Assembly: GCA_964242735.1 (NCBI GenBank) | Contig: CAXTAK010000018.1 | Span: forward strand, 8,454-72,453 | Length of the DNA: 64,000 nt | Reading direction: 5' to 3' | Source: CADCUY01 sp964242735 | GTDB lineage: Bacteria; Actinomycetota; Actinomycetes; Actinomycetales; Quadrisphaeraceae | Shown here: positions 8,036-17,256 of the stretch, one piece after another | Position numbering within the stretch: position 1 is the first letter of the stretch | Layout: the number at the start of each line of letters is the position of its first letter | Position numbers and translations under genes: made by a program | Notes under the pieces: generated by a model | The model's input: the letters and a program-made list of their open reading frames with translations, nothing else | Database searches by the model: none | What the model was told of the DNA's origin: nothing

Positions 8036-10220
8036 ATGTCGACGCTGCTGGACGACGAGGGCACGTCGACTCCCACGCGAACGGCGATCCCGGGCCGGCT
8101 GCGGGCACTGCTCGTGCTGCTGTGCGCGGCCCTGGTCATGGTCATCGCGGCGAACTCGTCGCTGTCCCTGGCACTGCCCCGCATCGCCACCGAGCTGCGC
8201 GCGGGGCAGGCCGACCTGACGTGGGTCATCGACGGCTACTCGCTGGCCTTCGCCGCGCTGCTGCTGCCGGCGGGCATCGTCGCGGACCGCGTCGGGCGGC
8301 GCACGGTGCTGACCGCCGGGCTGCTGCTCTTCGGCGCCGCGAACCTCGCGTCGGCCTTCTCCGATGACGTCGCCACCCTCATCGCCCTGCGTGCGCTCTC
8401 CGGGGTGGGGGCCGCGGCCATCTTCCCCGTCACCCTCTCGGCCCTGATCGACGCCTACCCCGTGGAGCGGCGCGCCTTCGCCATCGCGGTGTGGTCGGGT
8501 GTCAGCGGCGCCGGTGCCCTGGTCGGCGTCCTGGTCGGCGGTTCCCTGCTCGAGGCGTTCTGGTGGGGCAGCGTCCAGGCGGTCTTCGGCGGCGCGGCCC
8601 TGCTCCTCGTGCCCGGGGTCCTGGTCCTGGTGGCGCAGCGGCGCAACCCGGCCCAGTCCCTCGACCCGATCGGGGCCGCGCTGTCGGTCCTCGGCCTGGG
8701 GGGGTTGGTCTACGCCGTCGTCGAGGGCGCCCGCCAGGGCGTGACCGCCGGGGTGCTCCTCGCCGCGCTCGCCGCCGTGGTGGGGATCGGCGGGTTCATC
8801 CGCCACGAGCTGAGGACGTCGCACCCCTCCCTCGACGTGCGGCTCTTCCGCCGCCGCGGGCTCGCGGCAGGCAGCCTGCTCGTCTCGCTGCAGTTCTTCG
8901 CCTCGCTGGGCGTCGTGGTCCTCGCGCCGCAGTGGCTGCAGCTGGTGCGCGGCTACTCACCCCTGCAGGCGGGCCTGGCGATGCTGGTGATGGCCGTCGG
9001 GACCGGGAACGGCATCGGGCTCTCGACGAGGCTGATGGCGCGGCGGGGACCGTGGGTGCCCGCGATCGGGGGGCTGGTGGTCATGGCCGTCGGCTTCGCC
9101 GTGCTCGCCGCCAGCCTCGGCGGCGGGCGGTTGTGGGTCCTCGCGATCGGTCTGCTGGTCTTCGGTCAGGGCTTCGGCCTGTCCCTGACCCCGGGGACGG
9201 TGCTGATCGTCGACGGCCTGCCCGCAGAGCGGCGCTCGGTGGCCACCGCCGTCAACGACGTCACGCGCGAGGTGGGTGCGGTGCTCGGCATCACCGTGCT
9301 GTCCGGCGTGCTGATCACCCGCTACCGGGACGCCGTGACGCCCGCGGTCGCCGGCCTGCCGGAGGGCGTGTCCGCGGCGGTGAGCAGCGGGGCGGGCCAG
9401 GCGCTCGGTGCGGCCGCGTCGTTGGGCCCGCAGGGCGCGGAGGTGGTCGCTGCCGCGCGGTCGGCGTTCACCTCCGGGGTGTCCGCTGCGTTCTGGGTGG
9501 CCTCGGGGGTGCTGGTGCTCACGGCCCTGGGGGTCGGCGCCCTCGCACCTCGCGGCGAGCGCCTCGGCGCCCCGGCGCTGCCGACGCGTCACCCGGCGGC
9601 CCTGCGGGTCGTCGGGGTGTTCGTCCTCACGGGTCTCGGCGTCGCCCTGCTGGCACGGGTCGGCACCACCTCGTTGCTCGTCCTCGGCGTCGGGGTGGTG
9701 CTGGTCAGCGTCGCGATCCTGGTGGTCCGTGACGTGCGCCACACCTCGCCGCGGGTCAGCAGCGCGGCGAGCGTCGGTGCCGCGTTCGGGATGCTGCTCA
9801 CGGTCGGCGCGGTCGCGGTCGCGTCCGTGGACGGCGAGCCGGCGAGCACGAGCCTCGTGGCCGCCACCTCGGGGGACCCGGCCGAGGTGCCTGCCGCGAG
9901 CGGGGCGACCGCCCCCTCCAGCACGCCCGCGCCGCCCACCGCGCCGGCCCTGCCCGGTGCCGTCCCCGGCAGCACGGGCCTCCCCCCGAGCCTGACCGGC
10001 ACCCTCCCGCCGGTGCTGAGTCGTGCGGTCATCCCCCCCGTGCTGGGGCCACCGTCCCCCTCGTCCGCTGCGGTGTCCCCGGTGAGCCCGACATCGGCGC
10101 CCACCGCACCGCTGCCGACGGCGAGCGCGCCGAGGCCGACCCCTGGCACGTCGACGGCGTCCGCGCCGGGGGTGACCGCACCCGGGTCGGCGACGACCAG
10201 CCCGGTGCCCACCACGCCGG
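8036..10220 (+). CDS. DHA2-type MFS drug exporter with Pro/Ser/Thr-rich tail (3' end in gap)
   Basis: Membrane transporter with about 14 hydrophobic segments. MFS signatures are visible: the loop-2/3 motif VADRVGRRTVLTAG, a DLTWVIDGYSLAFAALLLPAG segment and GLSLTPGTVLIVDGLP, typical of the DHA2 family of proton-driven multidrug exporters. The ATG at 8036 follows GAGGACGAGGACCG; the frame is open far upstream, but that part overlaps the antisense pseudogene. From about residue 605 the protein becomes a low-complexity tail rich in Pro, Ser, Thr and Ala (over 100 residues) that runs into the N gap, so the stop codon is not seen. Such a tail is unusual for an MFS exporter. Its repetitive DNA probably caused the gap. 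Confidence 0.8.
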
Positions 10221-10320
10221 NNNNNNNNNNNNNNNNNNNNNNNNNNNNNNNNNNNNNNNNNNNNNNNNNNNNNNNNNNNNNNNNNNNNNNNNNNNNNNNN
10301 NNNNNNNNNNNNNNNNNNNN
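10221..10320. other. Assembly gap (100 N)
   Basis: Exactly 100 unknown bases, the usual placeholder for a gap of unknown size. It falls inside the repetitive proline/threonine-coding 3' part of the exporter gene. Reading frames on the two sides should not be joined. Confidence 0.99.
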
Positions 10321-10381
10321 CCGGGGCACCGGGGCGCCCGGGTGCGGCTCGCCGGGCTCGCGATCCCGGCGGGCGGCGGGG

Positions 10382-10882
10382 TCAGGCGCTGTCGCGGGCC
10401 AGGCGCCGGAAAGCGCTCTGCGCGAACACCAGCGGGGCCACGCCCTCGTGCAGGGTCAGGGCGTGCAGGCGCATCAGGGCGATGCCGTGGTCCCCTGCGG
10501 GGAAGACCTGATCCACGGAGCACTCCAACCACGCACCAGCCCCGTGCAACAGCACCGCGCCCTCCTCGGTGGTCTCCACCGGCAGGTTCGCGAAGCGGTC
10601 GTCGACCCGACTGGCCAGCTGCCGCGCCGCGGCGTCGTGCACCTCCCCCAGCACGCTGACCCCGATGCGCGCCAGCGGCTCCAGCTGCGGCCACGTCGTG
10701 GAGGTCCACTGCACGCAGACCGCCACCAGCGGCGGGTCGAGGGAGACCGTGACGAAGCTGGAGGCGACCATGCCCCGCGGGCTCCCGTCGACCACGCCGC
10801 ACAGCGCGACGACACCGCTGGGGAAGGTCCCGAACGCCTGGCGCAGCACCGCTGGGTCCATCTGCTCGGACGTCACGCGCAC
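10382..10882 (-). CDS. Flavin reductase-like domain protein
   Basis: A 166-residue protein of the flavin reductase-like, FMN-binding split-barrel fold. The features are FGTFPSGVVALCG near the N-terminus, then GMVASSFVTVSLDPPLVAVCVQ (the flavin-binding strand-turn with a hydroxyl-rich loop), SVLGEVHDAAARQLAS, and a closing dimerisation strand with DHGIALMRLHAL. Such proteins supply reduced FMN to two-component monooxygenases or act as small flavin-dependent reductases. GTG 10882 is preferred because a GGGGGAG site lies six bases upstream; ATG 10861 is the alternative. A partner monooxygenase is not visible here. The neighbouring exporter gene is convergent across the assembly gap. Confidence 0.85.
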   Translation of the reverse strand: MRVTSEQMDPAVLRQAFGTFPSGVVALCGVVDGSPRGMVASSFVTVSLDPPLVAVCVQWTSTTWPQLEPLARIGVSVLGEVHDAAARQLASRVDDRFANLPVETTEEGAVLLHGAGAWLECSVDQVFPAGDHGIALMRLHALTLHEGVAPLVFAQSAFRRLARDSA

Positions 10883-11537
10883 CGACTGCTCCCCCGCTCC
10901 CTGCTCGGCCAGCTGGTCCGCCCCGGGTAGACCGGGACGCTGGCGGCACCGACCATCATGGCCGCGCTCGCCGACCGCGATCGCCCCGGCACCCGATCCA
11001 CCCCCGCAACCCGCCCCCGTGACCACTGGCCCTCAGCCCGCGACGCTGCTGGCGCCCGCGGCGGACAGCTCCCCGGCCTCGCGCACCAGCCCCGCGAGAC
11101 CACCGACGTCCACGGGGCCCAGCCCGGTGGAGCGCACGCAGCTGGGCTCGCACGACACCCGGCCCGGCTGGCCGGCGCGGGCCTCGACGAGGTGCTGGCC
11201 GTCGCGGACGGCGGACACGTGCAGCGGGAGGTGCCGCTCCTGGGTCGCCCGCCCGATCAGGGACCGCACCACCGGCTCCTCCGCCGAGGACGGTCGGCGG
11301 TCGAAGGTGCTGCAGCCGAGCATCCGCCCAGCGCCACGATCTGCCGGTCGAGGTCGGGCGCCGCCGCGACCACCAGCGCGTCGGTGCGCCGCAGCTGATC
11401 CTCGCGCCCATCCGCTGCGGGGCACCACTGCTCGATCCCGCCGACGCCCTCGTCCACAGGCGCGATCACGCTCCGCACACCGCGTGCGCGCCGGGGACCA
11501 GCGCCACCCGCCTCGGGGGCCAGACAGCAGGTGGACC
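10883..11537. other. Region without an intact gene; possible unidentified gene remnant on the minus strand
   Basis: No intact gene of known type is supported in these 655 bases. On the minus strand protein-like sequence appears in two frames. One (about 11330-11500) contains GIEQWCPAADGRE and RTDALVVAAAPDLDRQIVAL. The other (about 11036-11290) contains EEPVVRSLIGRATQ, LPLHVSAVRDGQHLVEARAG and VDVGGLAGLVREAGEL, and ends in a stop near 11033. They could be successive parts of one frameshifted gene, but I do not recognise the family. Confidence 0.35.
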
Positions 11538-12395
11538 TCACGCATCGTCGAGGGAGGTCGCCCTCAGCGACGCGTAGAGCGTGCGCAACCGCTCGCCGGC
11601 CGGTGTTCCCGCCAAGCCGAGCAGGGTGGCGTCCAGCTCGTCGAGCACGGTGCCCCCCGCCGGGGGGGTCGCCGGCAGTGGCGGCAGCGGCCCGCGCGAC
11701 GTCCAGAAGCCCGTGAGGGAGTCGGCCAGCGGTCGCTCCTCGCGCGGCGCGACGCCCGGCGACGAGCGTGACCCCTCACCGGGGGCCCGCTGCAGCGCCG
11801 AGACCTGGGCGAGCAGCGACGCGCGGTCGACCCCGCGCAGGGTCAGCACCCCGAAGGGCTCGGTGTCGAGCCACTCCGCGAGCAGGTACACCACGGCCGC
11901 CGCGTGCTTGCAGGGGTCGCCGTAGTCCGGGCACGAGCAGTCGAAGCGCGCGTCGGCGAGGGACTCGGGGAACAGCGCGAGCCCGGCACCGAGGGTGAGC
12001 TGCTCGAAGTCCTCCGGCATCACCCCGCCCAGGACGGCCGCGAGCACCGCGGGTGCGTCGGCGACGGCCTCAGCCAGATCGGTCCGGGTCTCCGCGTCCC
12101 ACGTCGAGAAGGTGAGGCTGGTGCTGTACGGCGTGGGGCGGCTGCCCTGCACCTGCGAGCGCACCCGACCCGGCCCGACGTCGAGGTCGAGCACCTGCCC
12201 GGCCCGGGCGTAGGTGCGCCCGCGCTGCACCCGACCAGCGCCGGCGACCTCCTCCATCGCGTCGACGAACCGCCGACCCCACCAGGTGGTCGCGAACGCC
12301 CCCCGGGTCGAGCGGGCCCGCAGGCCGTTGCCGGCGATGCGCCTGCTCGGCGGGAAGGGACCGTCCCACGGCGGGCTGGAGGAGGTGGGACCCAT
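11538..12395 (-). CDS. SWIM zinc-finger protein
   Basis: A 285-residue protein whose central part carries the SWIM zinc-finger pattern CxCx(n)CxH as DCSCPDYGDPCKHAAAVVY (about residues 150-168). The N-terminus includes RAGNGLRARS-like and TWWGRRFVDAME segments, typical of the SWIM protein that accompanies SNF2 helicases in actinobacteria. SWIM fingers bind DNA or protein. Its ATG overlaps the stop codon of the upstream helicase gene as TGATG, so the two are translationally coupled. The longer open frame to 12467 lies within the helicase gene and is not needed. The last 100 residues are proline- and alanine-rich and probably disordered. Confidence 0.85.
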   Translation of the reverse strand: MGPTSSSPPWDGPFPPSRRIAGNGLRARSTRGAFATTWWGRRFVDAMEEVAGAGRVQRGRTYARAGQVLDLDVGPGRVRSQVQGSRPTPYSTSLTFSTWDAETRTDLAEAVADAPAVLAAVLGGVMPEDFEQLTLGAGLALFPESLADARFDCSCPDYGDPCKHAAAVVYLLAEWLDTEPFGVLTLRGVDRASLLAQVSALQRAPGEGSRSSPGVAPREERPLADSLTGFWTSRGPLPPLPATPPAGGTVLDELDATLLGLAGTPAGERLRTLYASLRATSLDDA

Positions 12396-15300
12396 CAGTC
12401 CCCCACCGCGTCGGCACCGAGGGTCAGCAGCTCGCGCAGGTCGGCCGTCGACAGCTCCGTCAGCCACCCCTCACCGGTGCCGACGACGAGCTCTGCCAGC
12501 TCGCGCTTCGCCGTCATCAGCGCGTCGATGCGCTCCTCGACGGTGCCGACGCACACCAGCTTGCGCACCTGCACCTGCTTGGTCTGCCCGATGCGGAAGG
12601 CGCGGTCGGTGGCCTGGTCCTCCACCGCGGGGTTCCACCACCGGTCGAGGTGGATCACGTGGTTGGCGGCCACCAGGTTCAGGCCCGTGCCCCCGGCCTT
12701 CAGGCTCAGGAGCATCACCGGGGGCCCGTCCTCACCGCTGAAGCGGGCGACCATCGCCTCGCGCCCGGCCCGGGGGACCCCGCCGTGCAGGAACGGGACG
12801 TCGGTGCCGTACCGAGCGGCCAGGTGCGGGGCGAGCATCGCGCCGAACTCCCGGTACTGGGTGAAGCACAGCGCCCGCTCACCGTCGGCGACGACCGCGT
12901 CGAGGACGTCGTCGACCAGCGCCAGCTTGCCGGAGCGGTGCTGCCCGCGGCGCAGCAGCGGTGAGCCGTCGGCGAGCAGGTGGGCGGGGTGGTTGCACAC
13001 CTGCTTCAGGCGGGTCAGCGTCGCCAGCACCAGACCCCTGCGCTGGACGCCGCCACCTGCGGCGTCGGCCTCGGCGACGCGCGCGAGCATGTCGTCGACG
13101 ACCGCCTGGTACAGGGAGGCCTGCTCGGCGGTGAGGTTCGCGCGCACCACCATCTCGAGCTTGGCGGGCAGGTCGGAGATCACCGCGGGGTCGGTCTTGA
13201 GCCGGCGGAGCACGAACGGTCGGGTGAGGGTGGCGAGCAGGGTGGTGGCGGCCTCGTCGGCGTGGCGCTCGATGGGGACGGCGAAGCGCTCGCGGAACGC
13301 CGAGACGGAACCGAGCAGGCCCGGGTTGGTGAAGTCGAGGATGGAGCGCAGCTCGTCGAGGCGGTTCTCCACCGGGGTGCCGGTCAGTGCCACGCGGTGC
13401 GCGGGGGGCCCGTCGGCAGCGGTGGGCGCGGCGACCGCGCGGACCGCCCGTGCGGCGCGGGTGCCGGAGTTCTTCACGTGCTGCGCCTCGTCGAGGGCCA
13501 CCCGCTGCCAGGACGTCGCGGCGAGGTCCTCCACGTCGCGGGTCACCAGGGCGTACGTGGTGATGACCAGGTCCGCTGCCGCGACGGCGGTGGTGAGCTC
13601 CCGGCCGTGGTGGCGCTCGGGACCGTGATGGACGTGCACGTGCAGGGTCGGAGCGAAGCGCGCGGCCTCGCGCTGCCAGTTCCCGACGACCGACATCGGG
13701 CACACCAGCAGGGTCGGGCGCCGCTCGGGCCCACCGTCGCGCTCGGGGTCCTGGCCGTCGCGCTGGCCGTCGCGCTCGGCCAGCAGGAGCGCGAGCAGCT
13801 GCACGGTCTTGCCCAGGCCCATGTCGTCAGCGAGGACCGCCCCCAGGCCCAGGCGGGCCATGAACGCCAGCCACGCCAGGCCCCGCTCCTGGTAGGGGCG
13901 CAGCTGCGCGTGCAGGGTGGTCGGCGCGGGCACGGGGGTGGCGCGGGCGTCGGCCCGGCCCGAGAGCAGGTCCCCGAGCCACCCGGTGGCGTCGATGCCC
14001 GCGACGGGCTCGGGAGGGGCGCCGTGCCCGCTGGACAGCCGTCCGAGGACGACGCCGAGGCTCGCCCGCCCGGTGCCCTGCCGGTCCAGGAAGCGCAGGC
14101 TCCGCGCGAGCCGCTCGGCGTCGATCTGCACCCACTGCCCGCGCAGGCGCACCAGCGGCTCCTTCGCCGCCGCGAGGGCCTCCAGCTCGGCCCGGGTCAG
14201 GGAGTCGTTCCCCAGGGCCACCTGCCAGGAGTAGTCCACCAGGTCGTCCCGCCCGAGGCGGGCGGTGCCGGAGACGGCGGCGCTGCCGGCGTCGGCGGTG
14301 CTGGCCCGCAGGCGCAGGGTGACCTCCGGGCGCAGCCACCGGCCGGGGAGCTGGACGGCGACGCCCACCGCGTCCAGCGCGGGCACCCCGTGGGTGACGA
14401 GGTCGACGACCTGCCCGCCGGTCAGCGGGACGTCACCGCCCGGGGCGCCGCCCAGGTCGGTGAGCAGCGGCGGGTAGGCGGCCCCGGCGCGGCCGAGCTC
14501 GGTGAGGGCGAAGGACCACGGGTCCTCCACGGCGTCCCACACCACGCCGCCGACGCCGCCGCGCACCTCGTCGGGGGTCAGGACGAGGCTGGGGTCGTCG
14601 AGGGAGCGCAGCCGCACCTGCAGCGCCCAGCCGCCGGTGGTGTCGTCGCCGGTGGTGTGCTCCGAGGCGCTGTCGGCCCCGGTGTCGGCGGCTGTCGGCT
14701 CGGTGACGCGCAGCAGCAGCTCCACCGGTGCGCCTGCGCCGCTGGCGTGCCAGGTCGCGACAGCGGCGGCGAGGTCGGCCAGCTGCGCGGGGGTGGCGCC
14801 GGTGACCTCCGTGCCGGCGCGCAGCGACTCCACCCACGCCTCCACCGCCCTGGCGGCCGGGGGCGTGGCGGTGCCGGGCGAGCGGGCGAGGTCCGCACGG
14901 TCCGCGGTGCCGGGCTCGCTGTGGGCGCCGTCCGCGCCGTCCGCACCGACGGCTCTGTCGGCACTGGTGCGCACGAGCAGGTCGGTGAGCTCCTCGCACA
15001 CCTCGCGCAGGACGTCGTCGGCGCGGCGCCCGTCGGTGGAGGCGCTGCGCTCGGCGGCCTCGGCGCGCAGCACCGGCGGCATCGAGGTGGCGGCGTCGGC
15101 GCACCAGACCCGCCACGCGGCGTCCGCCCGGGGCGCCCACCGCCCCCACCAGGCGCCGGCGTCGGCGACCAGGTCGGGCACGACCAGGCCGGCGCGCACC
15201 CGCTCGGCCACGCGGGCGTCGACGGCGGCGAGCCAGCGCAGGTCGTCGGCGATCACGAGGCCCTCGAGGCTCGGACCCAGGGCCGCGTGGACCTCGGCGA

Positions 15301-15652
15301 GGACGGCGTGGGCGCGGTCGGGGTTCAGAGCGACCGACGGGACGCGCCACGGGCGGAGCCCCGCGCCCCCGGGCACGGGCCCCGGGGACGGCACGGGCCC
15401 GGTGGCGGTGCTGGGGAGCAGCAGGTCGACGCTGGCGCGGGCCGGGTGGAGCAGGGCCGCGGCGAGCCGAGGGGCGACGTCGCCGAGGCGGGCCGCAGCC
15501 TCGGCCGGCACCGACCCGACACCGGGGTGTGGGCGGGGGCCGGCGTGCACCCGACCGGTCGCCGCGGGGCGGCGCGCCCGGGGCTGCCCGGTGTGCTCGA
15601 CCCACAGCGCCAGGGTGCGGCGGCGTGACCACACGCCGTGCACGAACACCAC
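12395..15652 (-). CDS. SNF2-family DEAD/DEAH-box helicase
   Basis: A 1085-residue Swi2/Snf2-type ATPase. The helicase core occupies the C-terminal half: motif I DDMGLGKTVQLL near residue 608, motif Ia with LLVCPMSVVGNW, motif II DEAQ near 719, motif III ALTGTP, and the second RecA domain with LCFTQYREFG, LLSLKAGGTGLNL (motif V) and DRAFRIGQTKQV (motif VI). The first 550 residues form the bacterial SNF2 N-terminal domain with the VDLVTHGVPAL-like region. These proteins translocate on double-stranded DNA and remodel protein-DNA complexes; the bacterial role is not settled. It forms an operon with the SWIM protein downstream. Confidence 0.9.
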   Translation of the reverse strand: MVFVHGVWSRRRTLALWVEHTGQPRARRPAATGRVHAGPRPHPGVGSVPAEAAARLGDVAPRLAAALLHPARASVDLLLPSTATGPVPSPGPVPGGAGLRPWRVPSVALNPDRAHAVLAEVHAALGPSLEGLVIADDLRWLAAVDARVAERVRAGLVVPDLVADAGAWWGRWAPRADAAWRVWCADAATSMPPVLRAEAAERSASTDGRRADDVLREVCEELTDLLVRTSADRAVGADGADGAHSEPGTADRADLARSPGTATPPAARAVEAWVESLRAGTEVTGATPAQLADLAAAVATWHASGAGAPVELLLRVTEPTAADTGADSASEHTTGDDTTGGWALQVRLRSLDDPSLVLTPDEVRGGVGGVVWDAVEDPWSFALTELGRAGAAYPPLLTDLGGAPGGDVPLTGGQVVDLVTHGVPALDAVGVAVQLPGRWLRPEVTLRLRASTADAGSAAVSGTARLGRDDLVDYSWQVALGNDSLTRAELEALAAAKEPLVRLRGQWVQIDAERLARSLRFLDRQGTGRASLGVVLGRLSSGHGAPPEPVAGIDATGWLGDLLSGRADARATPVPAPTTLHAQLRPYQERGLAWLAFMARLGLGAVLADDMGLGKTVQLLALLLAERDGQRDGQDPERDGGPERRPTLLVCPMSVVGNWQREAARFAPTLHVHVHHGPERHHGRELTTAVAAADLVITTYALVTRDVEDLAATSWQRVALDEAQHVKNSGTRAARAVRAVAAPTAADGPPAHRVALTGTPVENRLDELRSILDFTNPGLLGSVSAFRERFAVPIERHADEAATTLLATLTRPFVLRRLKTDPAVISDLPAKLEMVVRANLTAEQASLYQAVVDDMLARVAEADAAGGGVQRRGLVLATLTRLKQVCNHPAHLLADGSPLLRRGQHRSGKLALVDDVLDAVVADGERALCFTQYREFGAMLAPHLAARYGTDVPFLHGGVPRAGREAMVARFSGEDGPPVMLLSLKAGGTGLNLVAANHVIHLDRWWNPAVEDQATDRAFRIGQTKQVQVRKLVCVGTVEERIDALMTAKRELAELVVGTGEGWLTELSTADLRELLTLGADAVGD

Positions 15653-15693
15653 GCCCGAGAGCCTAGAGCTGCCCGGGGCCTGCTCAGCGGCTG

Positions 15694-16512
15694 CTACGCG
15701 GTCTCCACCGGTGGCAGGGGGGCGCGGATCACCTCGGCGCCCTCGATCGTGCGCACCGAGACCTCCATGACGTCCTCCCGCAGCGCCGACCCCGTCAGAC
15801 TGCAGTCGACGGGCTCGACCGAGGCCACGAAGCTGCCCGCGTGGACCTCGGTGCCGTCGTCATCGACGAGGACGACGCTGTAGGTGGCGCCGGTCTCCAG
15901 CCCGGTGAGCTGCTGCAGGACCGTCTCGGTGCCCCAGGTGTGGGCGACCACGGACGCGGTCAGGGTCACCCCGTCGGGGAGCTCGGTGAAGGCCACCGCC
16001 TCCGAGGCGCCGAGGGTGCCGGGCGGGCCGGTGACCGCGGCGGGGGGCTGGTCGAGGGTGCGGGCGAGCCCGAAGCCCCCGCCGACCCCGACGAGCAGGC
16101 TCGCCGCGGCGGCCAGCACCGCCGCGGTCGCGCGACGCTGTCGGGGCAGGCGCACGGGTGGGCCTCCCGGGGCAGGCGCGGGCTGCGCCGGAGGGCTGGT
16201 CGCGGCACTCGTGGTCTGGGCACCGGTGGTCGCGGCCAGGACGCGGTCGCGCAGCGACGGCGGCGGCAGGGCCGGACCCCCGGCACCAGCAGCGGGTGAC
16301 GCCCACGGGCTCAGCGCGCCGCCCCGGCCCGCACGGCCCAGGCGCGCCACGACGTCCACGGAGACGTCGAGCTCGGACCGCGCCACGGGATCGGTGGCGA
16401 GCAGGGCGTCCAGCTCGGCGCGCTCAGCGCCGGTGAGGCCACCGCCTGCGGCGGCGCCCAGCAGCTCGTCGCGGCGCGCGGGGTCCACGGGCGCACCCCC
16501 GAGCTCACTCAC
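15694..16512 (-). CDS. Membrane-anchored anti-sigma factor (RskA-like layout)
   Basis: A 272-residue protein encoded right after an ECF sigma factor, with its GTG start overlapping the sigma stop (GTGAGTGA). Residues 1-65 are a small helical domain (ELLGAAAGGGLTGAERAELDALL) typical of sigma-binding domains. A proline-rich linker follows, a single transmembrane helix spans about 128-150, and an external C-terminal domain includes VAFTELPDGVTLTASVVAHTWG. This is the layout of RskA-type anti-sigma factors, which hold the sigma factor at the membrane until proteolysis. The HxxxCxxC zinc motif of ZAS anti-sigma factors is absent, so a redox switch through that motif is unlikely. Confidence 0.85.
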   Translation of the reverse strand: MSELGGAPVDPARRDELLGAAAGGGLTGAERAELDALLATDPVARSELDVSVDVVARLGRAGRGGALSPWASPAAGAGGPALPPPSLRDRVLAATTGAQTTSAATSPPAQPAPAPGGPPVRLPRQRRATAAVLAAAASLLVGVGGGFGLARTLDQPPAAVTGPPGTLGASEAVAFTELPDGVTLTASVVAHTWGTETVLQQLTGLETGATYSVVLVDDDGTEVHAGSFVASVEPVDCSLTGSALREDVMEVSVRTIEGAEVIRAPLPPVETA

Positions 16513-17038
16513 GGCCAGTCCTCTCCGCCTCGTCCAGCACCACGCGCATCGCGCGCAGCCCGTAGTGCATCCGCGTCCTCAGGGTCGGGACCCCCACCCC
16601 GGTGGTCACCGCCAGCTCCGCGTACGTGCGGCCCTGCAGGTGCACGGCGACGACCACCTCGCGGTGCTCCGGCGACAGCCTCACCAGCGCCTCGGCCACG
16701 CGGAGGCGCTCGACGACGTCCTCCTCGGGGCCGCGCCCGGGCTCGCGGGCGTCATCGAGCGCGTGACCCGCTGGCCCGTCCGCCCCGCCGTCGGCCAGGA
16801 GCGGGCGGCGTCCACGCGCGCGGTGCACGTCGAGGGCGAGGTTGCGGGCGATGGCGAACAGCCAGGTGCGCAGCGACGCGCGGTCGGGGTCGTAGTGGCT
16901 GCGGGAGCGCCACGCCCTGGTGAAGACCTCCTGCACGAGGTCCTCGGCCTCACTGCGGTCCCCCACCGCCCCGACGGCGAAGCGGAAGATCGCCGCCGCG
17001 TGGTCGCGGTAGGCGTCGTCGACGTCGAACACCGCCAC
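16505..17038 (-). CDS. ECF RNA polymerase sigma factor
   Basis: Sigma-70 family protein of the extracytoplasmic-function class. Region 2 spans YRDHAAAIFRFAVG to the -10 recognition helix SLRTWLFAIARNLALDVHR, with EDLVQEVFTRAW before it. Region 4 spans ALVRLSPEHREVVVAVHLQG to the -35 helix YAELAVTTGVGVPTLRTRMHYGLRAM. The GTG at 17038 (VAVFDVDDAYRDH) is chosen because GGACGGGG precedes it and region 2 normally begins within about ten residues of the start. A frame open to a GTG at 17143 would add 35 proline-rich residues. It is co-transcribed with the overlapping anti-sigma gene, and a GAAC-N16-CGTA promoter upstream suggests autoregulation. Confidence 0.88.
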   Translation of the reverse strand: MAVFDVDDAYRDHAAAIFRFAVGAVGDRSEAEDLVQEVFTRAWRSRSHYDPDRASLRTWLFAIARNLALDVHRARGRRPLLADGGADGPAGHALDDAREPGRGPEEDVVERLRVAEALVRLSPEHREVVVAVHLQGRTYAELAVTTGVGVPTLRTRMHYGLRAMRVVLDEAERTGRE

Positions 17039-17157
17039 CCCCGTCCTGCGCCCGACCCCTGCGGGACCCGCGACGGGGAGCCGTCCGGGACGCAGCGGGG
17101 CACAGAGTGCCACGCCCGCGGGGAGGGGCTCGTCGGGCGGCACGTCACGGAGTGGTG

Positions 17158-17181
17158 TACGCCGTCTGTTCGACTTCGTTC
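17158..17181 (-). promoter_or_regulatory. Candidate ECF-type promoter of the sigma/anti-sigma operon
   Basis: On the minus strand GAAC (17181-17178, within GTGAACG) is followed after 16 bases by CGTA (17161-17158). This is the -35 AAC / -10 CGT form usual for ECF sigma factors. A matching pair faces the other way in front of the DUF4394 gene, which supports recognition of both by the same sigma factor. Confidence 0.55.
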
Positions 17182-17231
17182 ACGTGCACTTCTCGACAAC
17201 GGTCAATCCGACATGAAGCAGCCTTACGGGT

Positions 17232-17256
17232 GAACGCCGGACATGTCGGTGCCGTA
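17232..17256 (+). promoter_or_regulatory. Candidate ECF-type promoter of the DUF4394 gene
   Basis: GAAC (17232-17235, within GTGAACG) and CGTA (17253-17256) are separated by 17 bases. The implied transcription start near 17263 leaves a leader of about 58 bases before the ATG at 17321. The -35 context GTGAACG is identical to that of the divergent sigma promoter. Confidence 0.55.

Noticed and set aside
10321..10930. Continuation of the MFS reading frame beyond the gap
   Set aside because: The gap length is a placeholder, so frame is lost. The sequence beyond is antisense to a clear flavin reductase.
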